From positions 4,633 to 68,632 of the forward strand of contig CAUWGX010000008.1 in the NCBI GenBank assembly GCA_963558565.1: a stretch of DNA of 64,000 bases, in the 5' to 3' direction. The position numbers and the translations under genes were made by a program. This DNA comes from Atopostipes sp963558565. Its GTDB lineage: Bacteria > Bacillota > Bacilli > Lactobacillales > Carnobacteriaceae_A. The notes under the pieces were generated by a model that saw only the letters and a program-made list of their open reading frames with translations, ran no database searches and was not told where the DNA came from. Positions within the stretch are counted from its first letter, which is position 1. The number at the start of each line of letters is the position of its first letter. Of the stretch, positions 35,610-44,743 are shown one piece after another.

Positions 35610-36575
35610 TTAATGCATTTTCACACTTTTGTTTTCAGCTTTAATACTTTCAACATAATCGATCGCCGCTTCAGCAGCAATACTTCCATCTGAAGTTGCT
35701 GTGACAATTTGTCTTAATTGTTTGACGCGAATGTCCCCCGCTGCAAAAATACCGGGTACATTTGTCGCCATCAATTCATCTGTTTCAATATATCCTTCTT
35801 CATTTGTAATAGGAAGTGCAGCAAAAGGATCTGATTTTGGTAGCATACCAATGTACACAAAAACACCATCGGTTTCTATCTCTTCTGTGGAACCATCAAT
35901 CGTTGATTCTATAGTCAAACTACTTACTTTACCTTCTTCGCCATTGATGGCTTGAGGGGTTCGGTTCCAGACAAATTCAACTTTGTCATTTTCAAAAGCA
36001 CGCTCTTGTAAAATTCTTTGGGCACGTAATTCATCGCGACGGTGAACAATGGTAACTTTTGAAACAAATTTTGTTAAATAAACACCTTCCTCAACAGCAG
36101 AGTCACCACCACCAACAACTACAAGTTCTTTATCTTTGAAGAATGCTCCATCACAAACGGCACAATATGAAACACCATGGCCAGCTAATTCTTCTTCGCC
36201 GGGAATATTTAATTTCTTCGGTTCAGCACCAGTCGCAATAATTATCGAGTAAGCTTCGAAACGGTCTAAACTAGTAATGACTGTTTTCGTCTCTCCGTTA
36301 TCCACGACTTCTTGAATATCTCCATACGTGTATTCAGCGCCAAACTTCTTAGAATGTTCAAACATCTTAGAAGATAAATCGGAACCCAAAATATGATCAT
36401 AACTTGGATAGTTCTCGATATCTTGGGTATCGACCATTTGGCCACCTGGTAAACCTCGTTCAATCATCAATGTGGACAAGTTAGCACGAGAAGCATATAC
36501 AGCAGCAGTCATTCCTGCTGGGCCAGCACCGACAATAATGACATCATAAATTTTTTCTTTAGATATTTCCTTCAA
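35610..36575 (-). CDS. trxB: Thioredoxin reductase
   Basis: The protein (about 321 residues) has FAD motif VGAGPAGMTAA, the redox pair in CAVCDG, NADPH motif VVGGGDSAVEEG and the C-terminal GIFAAGDIR. It transfers electrons from NADPH to thioredoxin or a redoxin. The frame opens at 36623, but GAGAGGAG followed by nine nt and a TTG at 36575 marks the likely start. It leads the operon with the glutaredoxin-like gene. Confidence 0.9.
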   Translation of the reverse strand: MKEISKEKIYDVIIVGAGPAGMTAAVYASRANLSTLMIERGLPGGQMVDTQDIENYPSYDHILGSDLSSKMFEHSKKFGAEYTYGDIQEVVDNGETKTVITSLDRFEAYSIIIATGAEPKKLNIPGEEELAGHGVSYCAVCDGAFFKDKELVVVGGGDSAVEEGVYLTKFVSKVTIVHRRDELRAQRILQERAFENDKVEFVWNRTPQAINGEEGKVSSLTIESTIDGSTEEIETDGVFVYIGMLPKSDPFAALPITNEEGYIETDELMATNVPGIFAAGDIRVKQLRQIVTATSDGSIAAEAAIDYVESIKAENKSVKMH

Positions 36576-36796
36576 CAGAAAACTCTCCTCTCTTTTTTCA
36601 TTTCGTTCATTTAAACTATTCAATTGATTGGTTGAATAGATTTATTATAAGTCCTTTTCCAATTTTTGTCAATGGTTTGGTTTACAGCTGTAACTGATGT
36701 TTTAGGTAATGATTGAAATATCTGAAAAGGAACCGACACCTGTTGAAAGATACTGATTTAAATCATCCCTCAATTAAAATTCATAAAAATAAATTA

Positions 36797-36835
36797 AAAA
36801 ACCACTATCTATTTCATAGGATAGATAGTGGCTTT
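36797..36835 (-). terminator. Terminator after ytoQ-like gene
   Basis: AAACCACTATCTAT pairs with ATAGATAGTGGCTTT; with T-runs on both sides it can serve the minus-strand gene ending at 36867. Confidence 0.8.
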
Positions 36836-36866
36836 AATTACGCTATTTATTTTTGAATAAAAAGAT

Positions 36867-37307
36867 TTACTGTTCAATATATTCTAAGACTTGAATCGCT
36901 TGTTCAACCGTTTCCACCGTGACGTTCGCTTTATTCGATAATTCTTTCAGCGCATGAATTAATTCTTCTGGACGAATAATAATTAAAGGTTTATTTTTAT
37001 TCACTGCTGTTGTTGCGTCCATCGCTGTATTCCATTGACGGTATTGCTCCCCAAACAAAGCAATCACAATATCTGCTTTCTCCATCAAGACATTCGTTCT
37101 AAAATTATTCACAGCTGAAGCAGCTTCATCGCGGTAATAATCGCCTGGTTGTTCTCCCAAGATTTTTTCACCAATTGCATCGGATAAGTCATGTTCTGTC
37201 TGTGGGTAAACAAACTCTAAATTCAGTCCTTTATCTTCCGCTTGTTGGATCAACTGTTCGCGCCAGTTATCGTGAATTTGTCCAGCTAAATAAACAACAA
37301 ATTTCAT
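36867..37307 (-). CDS. YtoQ-family protein
   Basis: The 146-residue protein matches the YtoQ family (nucleoside 2-deoxyribosyltransferase-like fold) with FVVYLAGQIHDNWR at the start and ADIVIALFGEQYRQWNTAMDA in the middle. The function of YtoQ is not known. It is a single gene with a ribosome site (GAGGAAATG type) and a strong terminator. Confidence 0.82.
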   Translation of the reverse strand: MKFVVYLAGQIHDNWREQLIQQAEDKGLNLEFVYPQTEHDLSDAIGEKILGEQPGDYYRDEAASAVNNFRTNVLMEKADIVIALFGEQYRQWNTAMDATTAVNKNKPLIIIRPEELIHALKELSNKANVTVETVEQAIQVLEYIEQ

Positions 37308-37421
37308 TTCCTCAACTCCTTATTGAATTTCCAATCGTTTCTTCTCATCCATTGTAATACACTCCCCAAATAATTCAACAAAAGCTCCATGGCCTTCATT
37401 CATCCTATCTTTTTTATTCAA

Positions 37422-38285
37422 TTATTCGAGCGCTCTAAGGGCTGTCATAAAATCATACATCATCGGTTCAAAAAATACACCATAAATAGTATCTCGTCTT
37501 AATGCGATCGTATCTCGGAGTGCTTTTTCAGTTAAGGACGCTGTTTTTACAATCGCTTCATGCAAGGAGAGGCCCCTTAAATAAAAGGATAGCACGAGAC
37601 TATAGACAATATCGCCTGTGCCAAAGAAATCTTCAGCAAAGTATTCATGGAGAATCAAGTCACTATTCCCTTCTTCATCATAATATAGAAAACCAATACG
37701 CTCTTCTCCGTTTACATCAGTACTTTTTATGCCACTTAAAATGGTATTTTTGGCTCCTAAATCATTGACTTTATGTGCTAATTCAGTCATTTCGTTTAAA
37801 TCCATCTCATCGCTATAAGGATGACCCGTTAATAAACAGGCTTCCGTTAGATTAGGCAATACAATTTCCGCGTGCTGGATTAATTTCCTTAAACACCTCG
37901 GGACTTCTTGATTAAATCCAGGATACAACGCACCATGATCACCCATAATAGGATCTACAAACAATTTTCTGGTTGGCTTTTCTTTTTTCTTTTCTAAATA
38001 ATAGTCAGTAAATATTATAATTTGTTCGATATTCGCAAAATAGCCGGTCGCATAAGCGCTAAATTGTACACCTAACTCCTCCCAACGTTCCAAAAATTGT
38101 TGATAAATTTCATTTGTTGAAAGGGTCGTAACCCTCCCAGGAGCATCCGCATGCGTCGATAATAACAAAGTCGGTAAAATGGCCGGTTCTAAAGCAGCCG
38201 CTGACAATAACGGAAAGATAACATTCCCCGCCACTTTTCCTGCACCTGCTATATCATTAACGATCAATATTTTTTCAGTTTTCAA
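37422..38285 (-). CDS. Pyridoxamine/pyridoxal kinase
   Basis: The 287-residue ribokinase-fold protein has the pyridoxal-kinase start ILIVNDIAGAGKVAGNV, VDPIMGDHG near residue 125, PNLTEACLLTG and the catalytic GTGDIVYSLVLSF. It phosphorylates a B6 vitamer with ATP. The GTGD loop gives the catalytic Asp. The N-terminal D-I-A-G differs slightly from ThiD-type kinases, so pyridoxamine kinase is the better call. It is transcribed alone. Confidence 0.82.
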   Translation of the reverse strand: MKTEKILIVNDIAGAGKVAGNVIFPLLSAAALEPAILPTLLLSTHADAPGRVTTLSTNEIYQQFLERWEELGVQFSAYATGYFANIEQIIIFTDYYLEKKKEKPTRKLFVDPIMGDHGALYPGFNQEVPRCLRKLIQHAEIVLPNLTEACLLTGHPYSDEMDLNEMTELAHKVNDLGAKNTILSGIKSTDVNGEERIGFLYYDEEGNSDLILHEYFAEDFFGTGDIVYSLVLSFYLRGLSLHEAIVKTASLTEKALRDTIALRRDTIYGVFFEPMMYDFMTALRALE

Positions 38286-38593
38286 ATTCTAACCTCCTCT
38301 TGTTCCTTAAATTGCTCGATTCTTTCTCATTTTAGTCCATCATAGATATGATTGTAAGGACTCGCTTACAGATAATTGATAACACCCATTCTAAGGTAAT
38401 TTCATCGAAGCCAATAAAAATGATGGAATTTTGAGACCCTTCTAATTATTTTTGAGTTTTTTAAATATTCTGTACGAAAAAATGGTAGAATTTATTCATA
38501 TTTTATATGAAATAGCCCATTTATTAAAAAATAATGCTATGATAGAAGACGGATTTAAATTTTATAATGATAGAAGTTTTAAGGAGGATTGCG
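38286..38593. other. Intergenic region between divergent genes
   Basis: About 300 bp, AT-rich, without a supportable gene. A -10-like TATGAT lies at about 38538-38543 and the ribosome site AAGGAGG at 38581-38587, both for the gene at 38594. No clear repeat. Confidence 0.5.
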
Positions 38594-40096
38594 ATGAAAA
38601 TTGCAGTTGTTGGAGCAGGTATTTCTGGTGCAAGTGTAGTGAAATCCTTGCTTTCTCATAATAATTTTAATACAAAGGATCAGATTGATGTTTATGAGCC
38701 TAGAGAGTCTCTTGGGGTCGGGTTGCCTTATGTGGAAACGGAGGATGAGAGTATCCGTTTGAATGTAACGCCTGATGTTTTAAGTGTCAATGAAAATAAT
38801 CCAGATGATTTTAATGAGTGGTTAGAAGACCAGGATGAACCAGCTACAGGTTTTGAAGAGCTTGTTTCTCGACCGGCTTATGGAAAATATTTAATGGAGC
38901 GCTTTGAACCTTATTTTAACCATCAACAAGTTCGTCATATCCAAGCTTACGTGGAAGATCTGGAAATATTAGATGCAAATACAGAGAAACCAGTGACCTC
39001 TCAGCAAAAGACTTCTTATGTTTATCAGTTAAAAACAAAAGAGGGCTGGCAAGAAACTATTTATGACGCTGTCTTTTTCTCGACAGGACATCCCCCTTAT
39101 AATGATTACTATCATTTACAAGGCGTCAAAAATTACATTCACAATCCTTATCCGATGAATGAAAAGTTAGCAGATATTCATCCTGAAGAAAACATTGGGA
39201 TTATTGGCAGTGGAGCTACTGGAATTGATTTAATGCGTTATCTCTTTTTAAATCATTCTTTGAAACAACCACTCACTTTCTATGATGTGAAAACTCCGTT
39301 TAATTTTGTGAATATTCCGCTTGAACAAGAAGATATTACTTTTACCTTCTCGAAGGAATGGATTGCAGCCGAAAAAGCAAAACGGGATGGCTTTATTCCA
39401 CTTGAGGTGATGTTAGAGACTTTTAAAGCTGACATGGAAGCCGAAAATGTCGATGTAAAAGCCGTTTATGAAAAATATAAAGCAGATACATTAGCTGCTA
39501 AACGAGAAGCTTTTGAAACAAAAGACCAAAAATTAGCGGTTGTTCATGAACATGTCAGTCGTCTTGTCGTTATTCTCCCTTATTTATTTAATGCTTTAAG
39601 TGGTGAAGACAAGCAATATTATCTTGATCACTATCATGCAAAGCTCCTCTTCTTTAAGTCCAGAGTGCCTTATACTACTTACAAGTGGCTGTTTGAATTA
39701 CTCGATGCTGGACAAGTAAGAGCCGTTGCTGGTCTAGAGGATATCGAAGTAGCAGAGGATGGCTCTTTTTTAATTACTGCAGATCAAGAAGAACAAGCGG
39801 ATCTGTTAGTAAATGCAACAGGGTTCAATACAAAATTATTAAGTATTGCGAACTTCTCACCTTTAATTAAAAATCTTTACCATAAGGAAATTATTTTACC
39901 TCATAAAAATGGTCACTTTGTTTTGGTGGATTGGCCTCAGTGCCGCTTAATCAACCAACGATATGGCCTACTGGAGAATGTCTTTTTCCTTGGTTTGCTC
40001 ATTGGTTCTACCCAATATGAAAACAATGATGCTGCCTTAACGATCGATCAAGCCACTTATTCAGCGACTTGGTTTATGGAGCAACGAACAAAATAA
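38594..40096 (+). CDS. FAD/NAD(P)-binding protein
   Basis: About 500 residues. It opens with a dinucleotide-binding motif (VVGAGISGASVVKSLL), has ESLGVGLPY and a second glycine-rich motif NIGIIGSGATGIDLMRYL near residue 205, and ends with a VNATGFNTKLL segment. This fits the FAD-NAD(P)-binding family (PF13454-type), whose members are uncharacterised oxidoreductases or N-hydroxylase-like proteins. AAGGAGG sets the start at 38594. The next gene is a cupin in the same direction. Confidence 0.82.
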   Translation: MKIAVVGAGISGASVVKSLLSHNNFNTKDQIDVYEPRESLGVGLPYVETEDESIRLNVTPDVLSVNENNPDDFNEWLEDQDEPATGFEELVSRPAYGKYLMERFEPYFNHQQVRHIQAYVEDLEILDANTEKPVTSQQKTSYVYQLKTKEGWQETIYDAVFFSTGHPPYNDYYHLQGVKNYIHNPYPMNEKLADIHPEENIGIIGSGATGIDLMRYLFLNHSLKQPLTFYDVKTPFNFVNIPLEQEDITFTFSKEWIAAEKAKRDGFIPLEVMLETFKADMEAENVDVKAVYEKYKADTLAAKREAFETKDQKLAVVHEHVSRLVVILPYLFNALSGEDKQYYLDHYHAKLLFFKSRVPYTTYKWLFELLDAGQVRAVAGLEDIEVAEDGSFLITADQEEQADLLVNATGFNTKLLSIANFSPLIKNLYHKEIILPHKNGHFVLVDWPQCRLINQRYGLLENVFFLGLLIGSTQYENNDAALTIDQATYSATWFMEQRTK

Positions 40097-40198
40097 CTCG
40101 CTTATTTTAAGCATACTAATACGTTTTTCCTCAAATTCTTGTTATATTGAATTTAGCAAATAGAAGAATACAAATTTATTTTATGGAGGAGATTCGCA

Positions 40199-40708
40199 AT
40201 GGTAGAAACAATTTATGTGACTGAAAATGAACCCTATCCAAATAACGATCTTCCAATTTTATATTATGAAGATGTATTAAGTGATGTCATCGCTGACTCT
40301 TATACAGCGGATGATGTGCTGGAATATTTTGAAAACAACGGTTATGTAAATGGCTGGGTTGGTGGCATCATGGATCGTCATCATTTTCATTCAACAGCTC
40401 ACGAAGCGCTTGCTTGTACAGAAGGCGAAGTATCTGTTCAGTTCGGTGGCCAACACGGTGAAATGCGGACACTTCGTAAAGGGGATGTTGTCCTGATCCC
40501 AGCAGGTGTTGCTCATAAAAAATTAGATGCTACTCAAGGCTTCGAAATTGTTGGTGCTTATCCATCTAATAATTCTGAATACGATTTTCAATATGGAAAT
40601 GCCAGTGATTATGAAGCAATTAAAGAAAGCATCGCCAATGTGAATAACCCCTTAACCGACCCTGTGACAGGAAATCCTGGAGATATAGAAGAATATTGGG
40701 ATGAATGA
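40199..40708 (+). CDS. YjlB-like cupin
   Basis: The 169-residue protein has one cupin domain: HFHSTAHEALACTEGEV supplies His and Glu ligands and IPAGVAHKKLDA the third His. The overall pattern, including NNGYVNGW near residue 48, resembles B. subtilis YjlB. Function unknown. It has a strong GGAGGAG site and follows the FAD protein by about 100 bp. Confidence 0.8.
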   Translation: MVETIYVTENEPYPNNDLPILYYEDVLSDVIADSYTADDVLEYFENNGYVNGWVGGIMDRHHFHSTAHEALACTEGEVSVQFGGQHGEMRTLRKGDVVLIPAGVAHKKLDATQGFEIVGAYPSNNSEYDFQYGNASDYEAIKESIANVNNPLTDPVTGNPGDIEEYWDE

Positions 40709-40719
40709 AGATAAATAGT

Positions 40720-40758
40720 AAAAAAGACCTTTCCCACTGCTGGAAAGGTCTTTTTTTG
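40720..40758 (+). terminator. Terminator of the YjlB-like gene
   Basis: AAAAGACCTTTCC and GGAAAGGTCTTTTTTT form a clean stem and T-run. Confidence 0.9.
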
Positions 40759-40789
40759 TTTCTATATATCAGATTAAGAGAGGGTTCAT

Positions 40790-40975
40790 TCGTTTTATAG
40801 CAGAAAATCGACTTCTATTTAAGGATCGGGGTGTTTGCTTTCGATAGAAAATACTCTATAGAAAGATAATTGGCCTTATCTTCCGATAGAGAGTGTCCTA
40901 TAGAAAGCTAAACACTTTTTCCTTCTGTAGCAATTAGTCTATAGAAGGCTTAACCCTTTTACTTTCTATAGACGC
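40790..40975. repeat. Tandem 42-bp palindromic array
   Basis: Three clear units and a decayed fourth with a period of about 42 bp. The best unit is CTTTCGATAGA, six bases, TCTATAGAAAG, an 11-bp inverted repeat with one mismatch (about 40839-40866), followed by a spacer of about 14 bases. Copies begin near 40839, 40881 and 40922, with remnants before and after. The region separates the YjlB-like gene from the convergent YheO-type regulator and is not coding. Confidence 0.85.
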
Positions 40976-41138
40976 CAATTCAGCCCATAACTTTCTTGTT
41001 TTTGGAAATGATTCCATGTTTTCTCCCCATATTTCTTAATCTAAAGCATTTAAATCAAAAGAAAACTCTTTATCGTTCAATTGAACAACATAGAGGGATG
41101 CTATATTTCAAATAAACATCTTTCAACTCTCATTCTTA

Positions 41139-41810
41139 CTAGACTTTATTTGTTTGATTCACTTCTTTCAAATAACGATACACACTAGGCTCAGACACTT
41201 TTAAGAGCTGTGCGATTTTTCCGATCGCTCCCTTTAACTGAAAGACGCCTTTTTGATCGAGTTCTTTGATAATTTCCAAACGCGCTTCTTTGCTTAATGT
41301 AACTCGATGATCTAGAAGTTTTGGATCAATAATTTCACTAATGACTTCTTCAATATCATTGGATAAAACTTCCACAAAATTACCGTTATTTTCTTCTTCG
41401 GCTTCCGTACTGATTAAGTTTTCAACATCCACATTCATTAATTGTAGCACTTCTTGTGCTATTTTTTTATGTTTTGAATAATCAGCATTAATACACATTA
41501 AACCTAACAATTCTCCATCTTCATCTTTAATGTAAAAAGTTGAGCCATTAATGGTTTTATTTGCTTTTACGGATATTTTATAATTTAAAATATAATCATG
41601 CTCTCGATAATGTTCTTGCTTAATCTTTGTCAAAGCAAGGTTCGTTAATGGGGACCCTTCGTCTCGCCCGCTTACATGGTTATTCACAATCTCTCCGATA
41701 TAAAAACCTTCTTCTGAAAGAACATGCAAGACAATCTCATAATTTTCGCCTAAAGCTAATCCTAGAAAACGGACAATTCGTTGATAATGATCTAACCAAT
41801 TCACTGCCAT
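41139..41810 (-). CDS. YheO/DauR-type PAS-HTH transcriptional regulator
   Basis: About 223 residues: an N-terminal YheO-type PAS-like domain (LGENYEIVLHVL, LMCINAD) and a C-terminal helix-turn-helix (GAIGKIAQLLKVSEPSVYRYLKEV). Relatives include DauR, which controls D-arginine use; ligand and targets here are unknown. GGAGGGATAGT before the ATG at 41810 marks the start rather than the longer frame at 41855. Confidence 0.82.
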   Translation of the reverse strand: MAVNWLDHYQRIVRFLGLALGENYEIVLHVLSEEGFYIGEIVNNHVSGRDEGSPLTNLALTKIKQEHYREHDYILNYKISVKANKTINGSTFYIKDEDGELLGLMCINADYSKHKKIAQEVLQLMNVDVENLISTEAEEENNGNFVEVLSNDIEEVISEIIDPKLLDHRVTLSKEARLEIIKELDQKGVFQLKGAIGKIAQLLKVSEPSVYRYLKEVNQTNKV

Positions 41811-41973
41811 ACTATCCCTCCAATCACAACATCTCTTCTCTAAAATGAGAGTCATCCGTTTTTAATTATACCATAAATCCTTAAATATTCTTCTGTCTAT
41901 TTTCAACAGAAATTCACTGAAAGAATATACGATGTACATCAGTTAATAGCTCCTTTCGCCCATCTTTGAATAT

Positions 41974-42024
41974 AAAAACACCCTGAACAGAAGAGTGTAA
42001 ATCCTCTCCCGTCAGGGTGTTTAA
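41974..42024 (-). terminator. Terminator of pepF
   Basis: AAACACCCTGA pairs with TCAGGGTGTTT around a 30-nt interior that can itself pair (AGAGTG/CTCTC-like). It lies 14 nt past the pepF stop. Confidence 0.75.
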
Positions 42025-42037
42025 GGTTTTATTTCAA

Positions 42038-43843
42038 TTAAGCGTCTAATTCGCTACTTAATTCAATAATGCGATCAACCGAGTTATCTAGATATTCAAT
42101 GGTATCTAGTAAAGCTTGATCTGTGCCAACATCTACATTGGCAACTTTTGTAGCTTCTAGTGGTGCTTCTTGTCCACCTAAAAGTAAGAAATCTATCCAA
42201 TCCTCCATGCTCGAATCCCCATTTTTAATTTTTAAGAAGGATTGGGTTGCAATAGTTAGTCCTGCTGAATACGTATATGGATACAATCCCATATAATAAT
42301 GAGATTGTCGCATCCACGTGAGCTCTGCACCTGGTTCAATTTCAACCGCATCGCCCCAGAATTCTTCCAAGACTGAACGTTTAATTTCAGAAAGTTTATT
42401 GGCGTCAAAGCTTTCTCCCTGATCAATTAAACGGTACACTTCTCGTTGGTACGCAGCCTCTAATAAATGCGTCACAAAATTATGGAAGTATGTTTTTGAA
42501 ATCATCATTGATAAAGCGGCCCGTTCTTCACGAGGATCATCTGTCCGATCTTTTAAATAATCCGTTAAAAATAACTCATGGAAAGTAGATGGTGCTTCGA
42601 TTAAATATAAAGAAGGTCTGGCTCCCGTGAGCGAATTCTCTTTATGCGAATAAATACCTTGTCCTGCATGCCCTAACTCATGGAATAATGTGTAGGCATC
42701 ACTTAGTAAACCAGAGAATGACATCATGATATAAGGATGCTTTTTATAAGTCGTTGAACAAAAGGCGCCGGAACGTTTTCCGATATTTCGCGCAAAATCT
42801 ACCCAATGCTCATCATAAGAGCGCATAATGGTATCCACATATTCTTGACCGAATGGCGCGAGTGCCTTTTGCACAAGGTCTTTAGTTTCTTCAATCGTTA
42901 TATCTTGTTTGAAATCTGGATCAACATCAATTTTTAAATCCGCATAAGTTACTTGGTCTAAGTCATTTTGTTCTTTTAAATGGGTGATATATTTACGCAT
43001 GACTGGCGCAAATTTTTCCATAATAACATCAATTTGGCGATCATACATCTCGCGCGTGACTTCTTGTGACTCAAGTAAATAATCGATCACCGAATCATAT
43101 CCACGCATAGTAGCGAGAGTCTTTTCCTTAACCACTTGGCTATAGTAAGCAGTTGCGACGGTATTTTTATACTGCCCTAATACTTCGTTAAACTTATCAT
43201 AAGACGCACGACGAACTTTTGGATCCGTGTGGTACATATAATAATCTTCATACAAGACAAAACTTAAAGGATATTCTTTGCCTTCGACTTCAAAGGTTCC
43301 AAAATCCGGATCATTGGAACGTGCTTGTTCGTAAATTTCTTGGAATGAGCCTAAAACAGGATTTAATAGTTCCAGTGTTTCTTCAACTTCTGGCGCTAAC
43401 GCTGCTTCTTTACTCTTCTTCGTTTGACGAACCCAAGCATTGAATTTAGGTTCTAAGTCTTTAACTTTGTCTAATTCTGTTACAGATAGAGTCAATACTT
43501 CTGAATCAAAAAAGCTAAGCTTAGCGCTTTCCTGGGAAAGTTTAGAAGACACTGAACGTGCACGGCTTGCAGCCTCACCATCCGTAATATCGACACTTAC
43601 CGGCAAGCTCGCATATTGTCCTAAATAACTAGCCGTAGCGATAACTTCTTCATATTTATGTAATGCTTCCACCACGTCTTCAGCATTCTTTAAATTTCCT
43701 TTATATTCAGAAACAAAGACGTCGACTTGGTTTGGAAACCCCTTTAATGTTTTTTCAAAATCTTCTTCCGTAGCGAAAATGGCAGATAAATCCCATTTTA
43801 ACTGGTTGCTAACTTCAGAACGTGGTTTCAATTGCTCGGACAT
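42038..43843 (-). CDS. pepF: Oligoendopeptidase F
   Basis: The 601-residue M3-family zinc peptidase has the catalytic motif FHELGHAG near residue 390 and the PepF-specific PHIMMSF-like segment (HPYIMMSFSGLLSD) just before it. It cleaves oligopeptides of about 7-17 residues in the cytoplasm. The ATG at 43843 follows AAAGGGAG at six nt; the open frame goes nine codons further. Confidence 0.93.
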   Translation of the reverse strand: MSEQLKPRSEVSNQLKWDLSAIFATEEDFEKTLKGFPNQVDVFVSEYKGNLKNAEDVVEALHKYEEVIATASYLGQYASLPVSVDITDGEAASRARSVSSKLSQESAKLSFFDSEVLTLSVTELDKVKDLEPKFNAWVRQTKKSKEAALAPEVEETLELLNPVLGSFQEIYEQARSNDPDFGTFEVEGKEYPLSFVLYEDYYMYHTDPKVRRASYDKFNEVLGQYKNTVATAYYSQVVKEKTLATMRGYDSVIDYLLESQEVTREMYDRQIDVIMEKFAPVMRKYITHLKEQNDLDQVTYADLKIDVDPDFKQDITIEETKDLVQKALAPFGQEYVDTIMRSYDEHWVDFARNIGKRSGAFCSTTYKKHPYIMMSFSGLLSDAYTLFHELGHAGQGIYSHKENSLTGARPSLYLIEAPSTFHELFLTDYLKDRTDDPREERAALSMMISKTYFHNFVTHLLEAAYQREVYRLIDQGESFDANKLSEIKRSVLEEFWGDAVEIEPGAELTWMRQSHYYMGLYPYTYSAGLTIATQSFLKIKNGDSSMEDWIDFLLLGGQEAPLEATKVANVDVGTDQALLDTIEYLDNSVDRIIELSSELDA

Positions 43844-43920
43844 TAAATTCTCCCTTTCAATTCTCATCATTTTTTAATAATATACCTTTTATGATAGCAC
43901 ACTCCCTTCCTATAAAAAAG

Positions 43921-43970
43921 AAAAAACTGTCTTTTCACAATCTTTTTTGTGAAAGGACAGTTTTTAGTAG
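43921..43970 (-). terminator. Terminator between the lipoprotein gene and pepF
   Basis: AAAAACTGTC and TTTCACAA pair with TTGTGAAA and GACAGTTTTT; a strong hairpin right behind the lipoprotein stop. Confidence 0.85.
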
Positions 43971-43975
43971 TCATT

Positions 43976-44566
43976 TTAATCTAAATTTTCATAAGGAATA
44001 AATTCCCCTGTTAAATAATCACTCACGAGAACTTCTTTGGTTTCTGGATTATAGCGGTACAAGCCAACAAGCGGCGTTGCTTCATCTTCCGTTTTTTCGC
44101 GAATCTCTACTTCAATGTAATCTTCTGTTTGATCAAAAGAATAAGTATGCTCTTCGATATTTAAACCAGTGACACTGAGAATTTTCTCTAGCGCTGCTTG
44201 TTCGTCTGGGCCAAGATCAGCAGGAGTTGCTTCTTCAGTTTGTACATCTTTCGACTCTTCAACGGTCTCTTCAGACATTGAATCATCTGTTTTAGCTTCC
44301 TCCTCTGGTTTTTCTTCAGTTACTTCTTCAGTAGTTTCTTCATTGGAAGTCTGCTCTGAAGTTTGTTCACTTGTTGAATCTGCATCGTCTGTTTTGTTTT
44401 CATCTTCTGAGTCATTCTTATCATTTAATGTTTCGGTTGTTTGCACTTCGGCAGTATCCGTTGACGAGATCTCATTCGATGCATCTTCAGTCGTTTCACT
44501 AGTGCACGCCAACAATAAAATTGCAGTCGAAGCAGTAGTAAGGAGCAAACGAAACTTATGTAGCAT
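43976..44566 (-). CDS. Acidic lipoprotein with a low-complexity linker
   Basis: The 196-residue protein has a signal peptide ending in lipobox LLLAC (Cys21). Residues about 22-115 are a disordered stretch rich in Glu, Thr, Ser and Asp. A small folded C-terminal domain follows (about 120-196: a helix with DEQAALEKILSVTG, then strands with YIEVEIRE, VGLYRYNPETKEV). It would be anchored on the outer face of the membrane with the small domain held away on a charged spacer. I do not recognise the domain. Confidence 0.75.
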   Translation of the reverse strand: MLHKFRLLLTTASTAILLLACTSETTEDASNEISSTDTAEVQTTETLNDKNDSEDENKTDDADSTSEQTSEQTSNEETTEEVTEEKPEEEAKTDDSMSEETVEESKDVQTEEATPADLGPDEQAALEKILSVTGLNIEEHTYSFDQTEDYIEVEIREKTEDEATPLVGLYRYNPETKEVLVSDYLTGEFIPYENLD

Positions 44567-44696
44567 ATTTTAACCAACTTTCTTCATAATTTTCTCTATA
44601 TTACAAACTGATTACATTCTAACACTTATTGTTTAGGATACAAAGGGTAAATTAAATCTTTCACCATTTTATTTTAAAAGGCCCAAACTCACGAAA

Positions 44697-44726
44697 GAAA
44701 AAAGAGTCTAAATAAGCGACTCTTTT
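44697..44726 (-). terminator. Terminator of the trmN6-rsmI operon
   Basis: AAAAGAGTC and GACTCTTTT pair, with a T-rich tail on the minus strand, 18 nt past rsmI. Confidence 0.85.
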
Positions 44727-44743
44727 CAGGTAAAAATATATTT

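Noticed and set aside
40199..40708. YjlB-like cupin as oxalate or ureide enzyme
   Set aside because: It is 20 kb from the ureide island and the cupin motif alone does not set a substrate.
44169..44573. Open frame of 134 codons opposite the lipoprotein gene
   Set aside because: Runs of Ser and Val are the antisense of the Glu/Thr-rich linker of the lipoprotein, so it is a compositional shadow.
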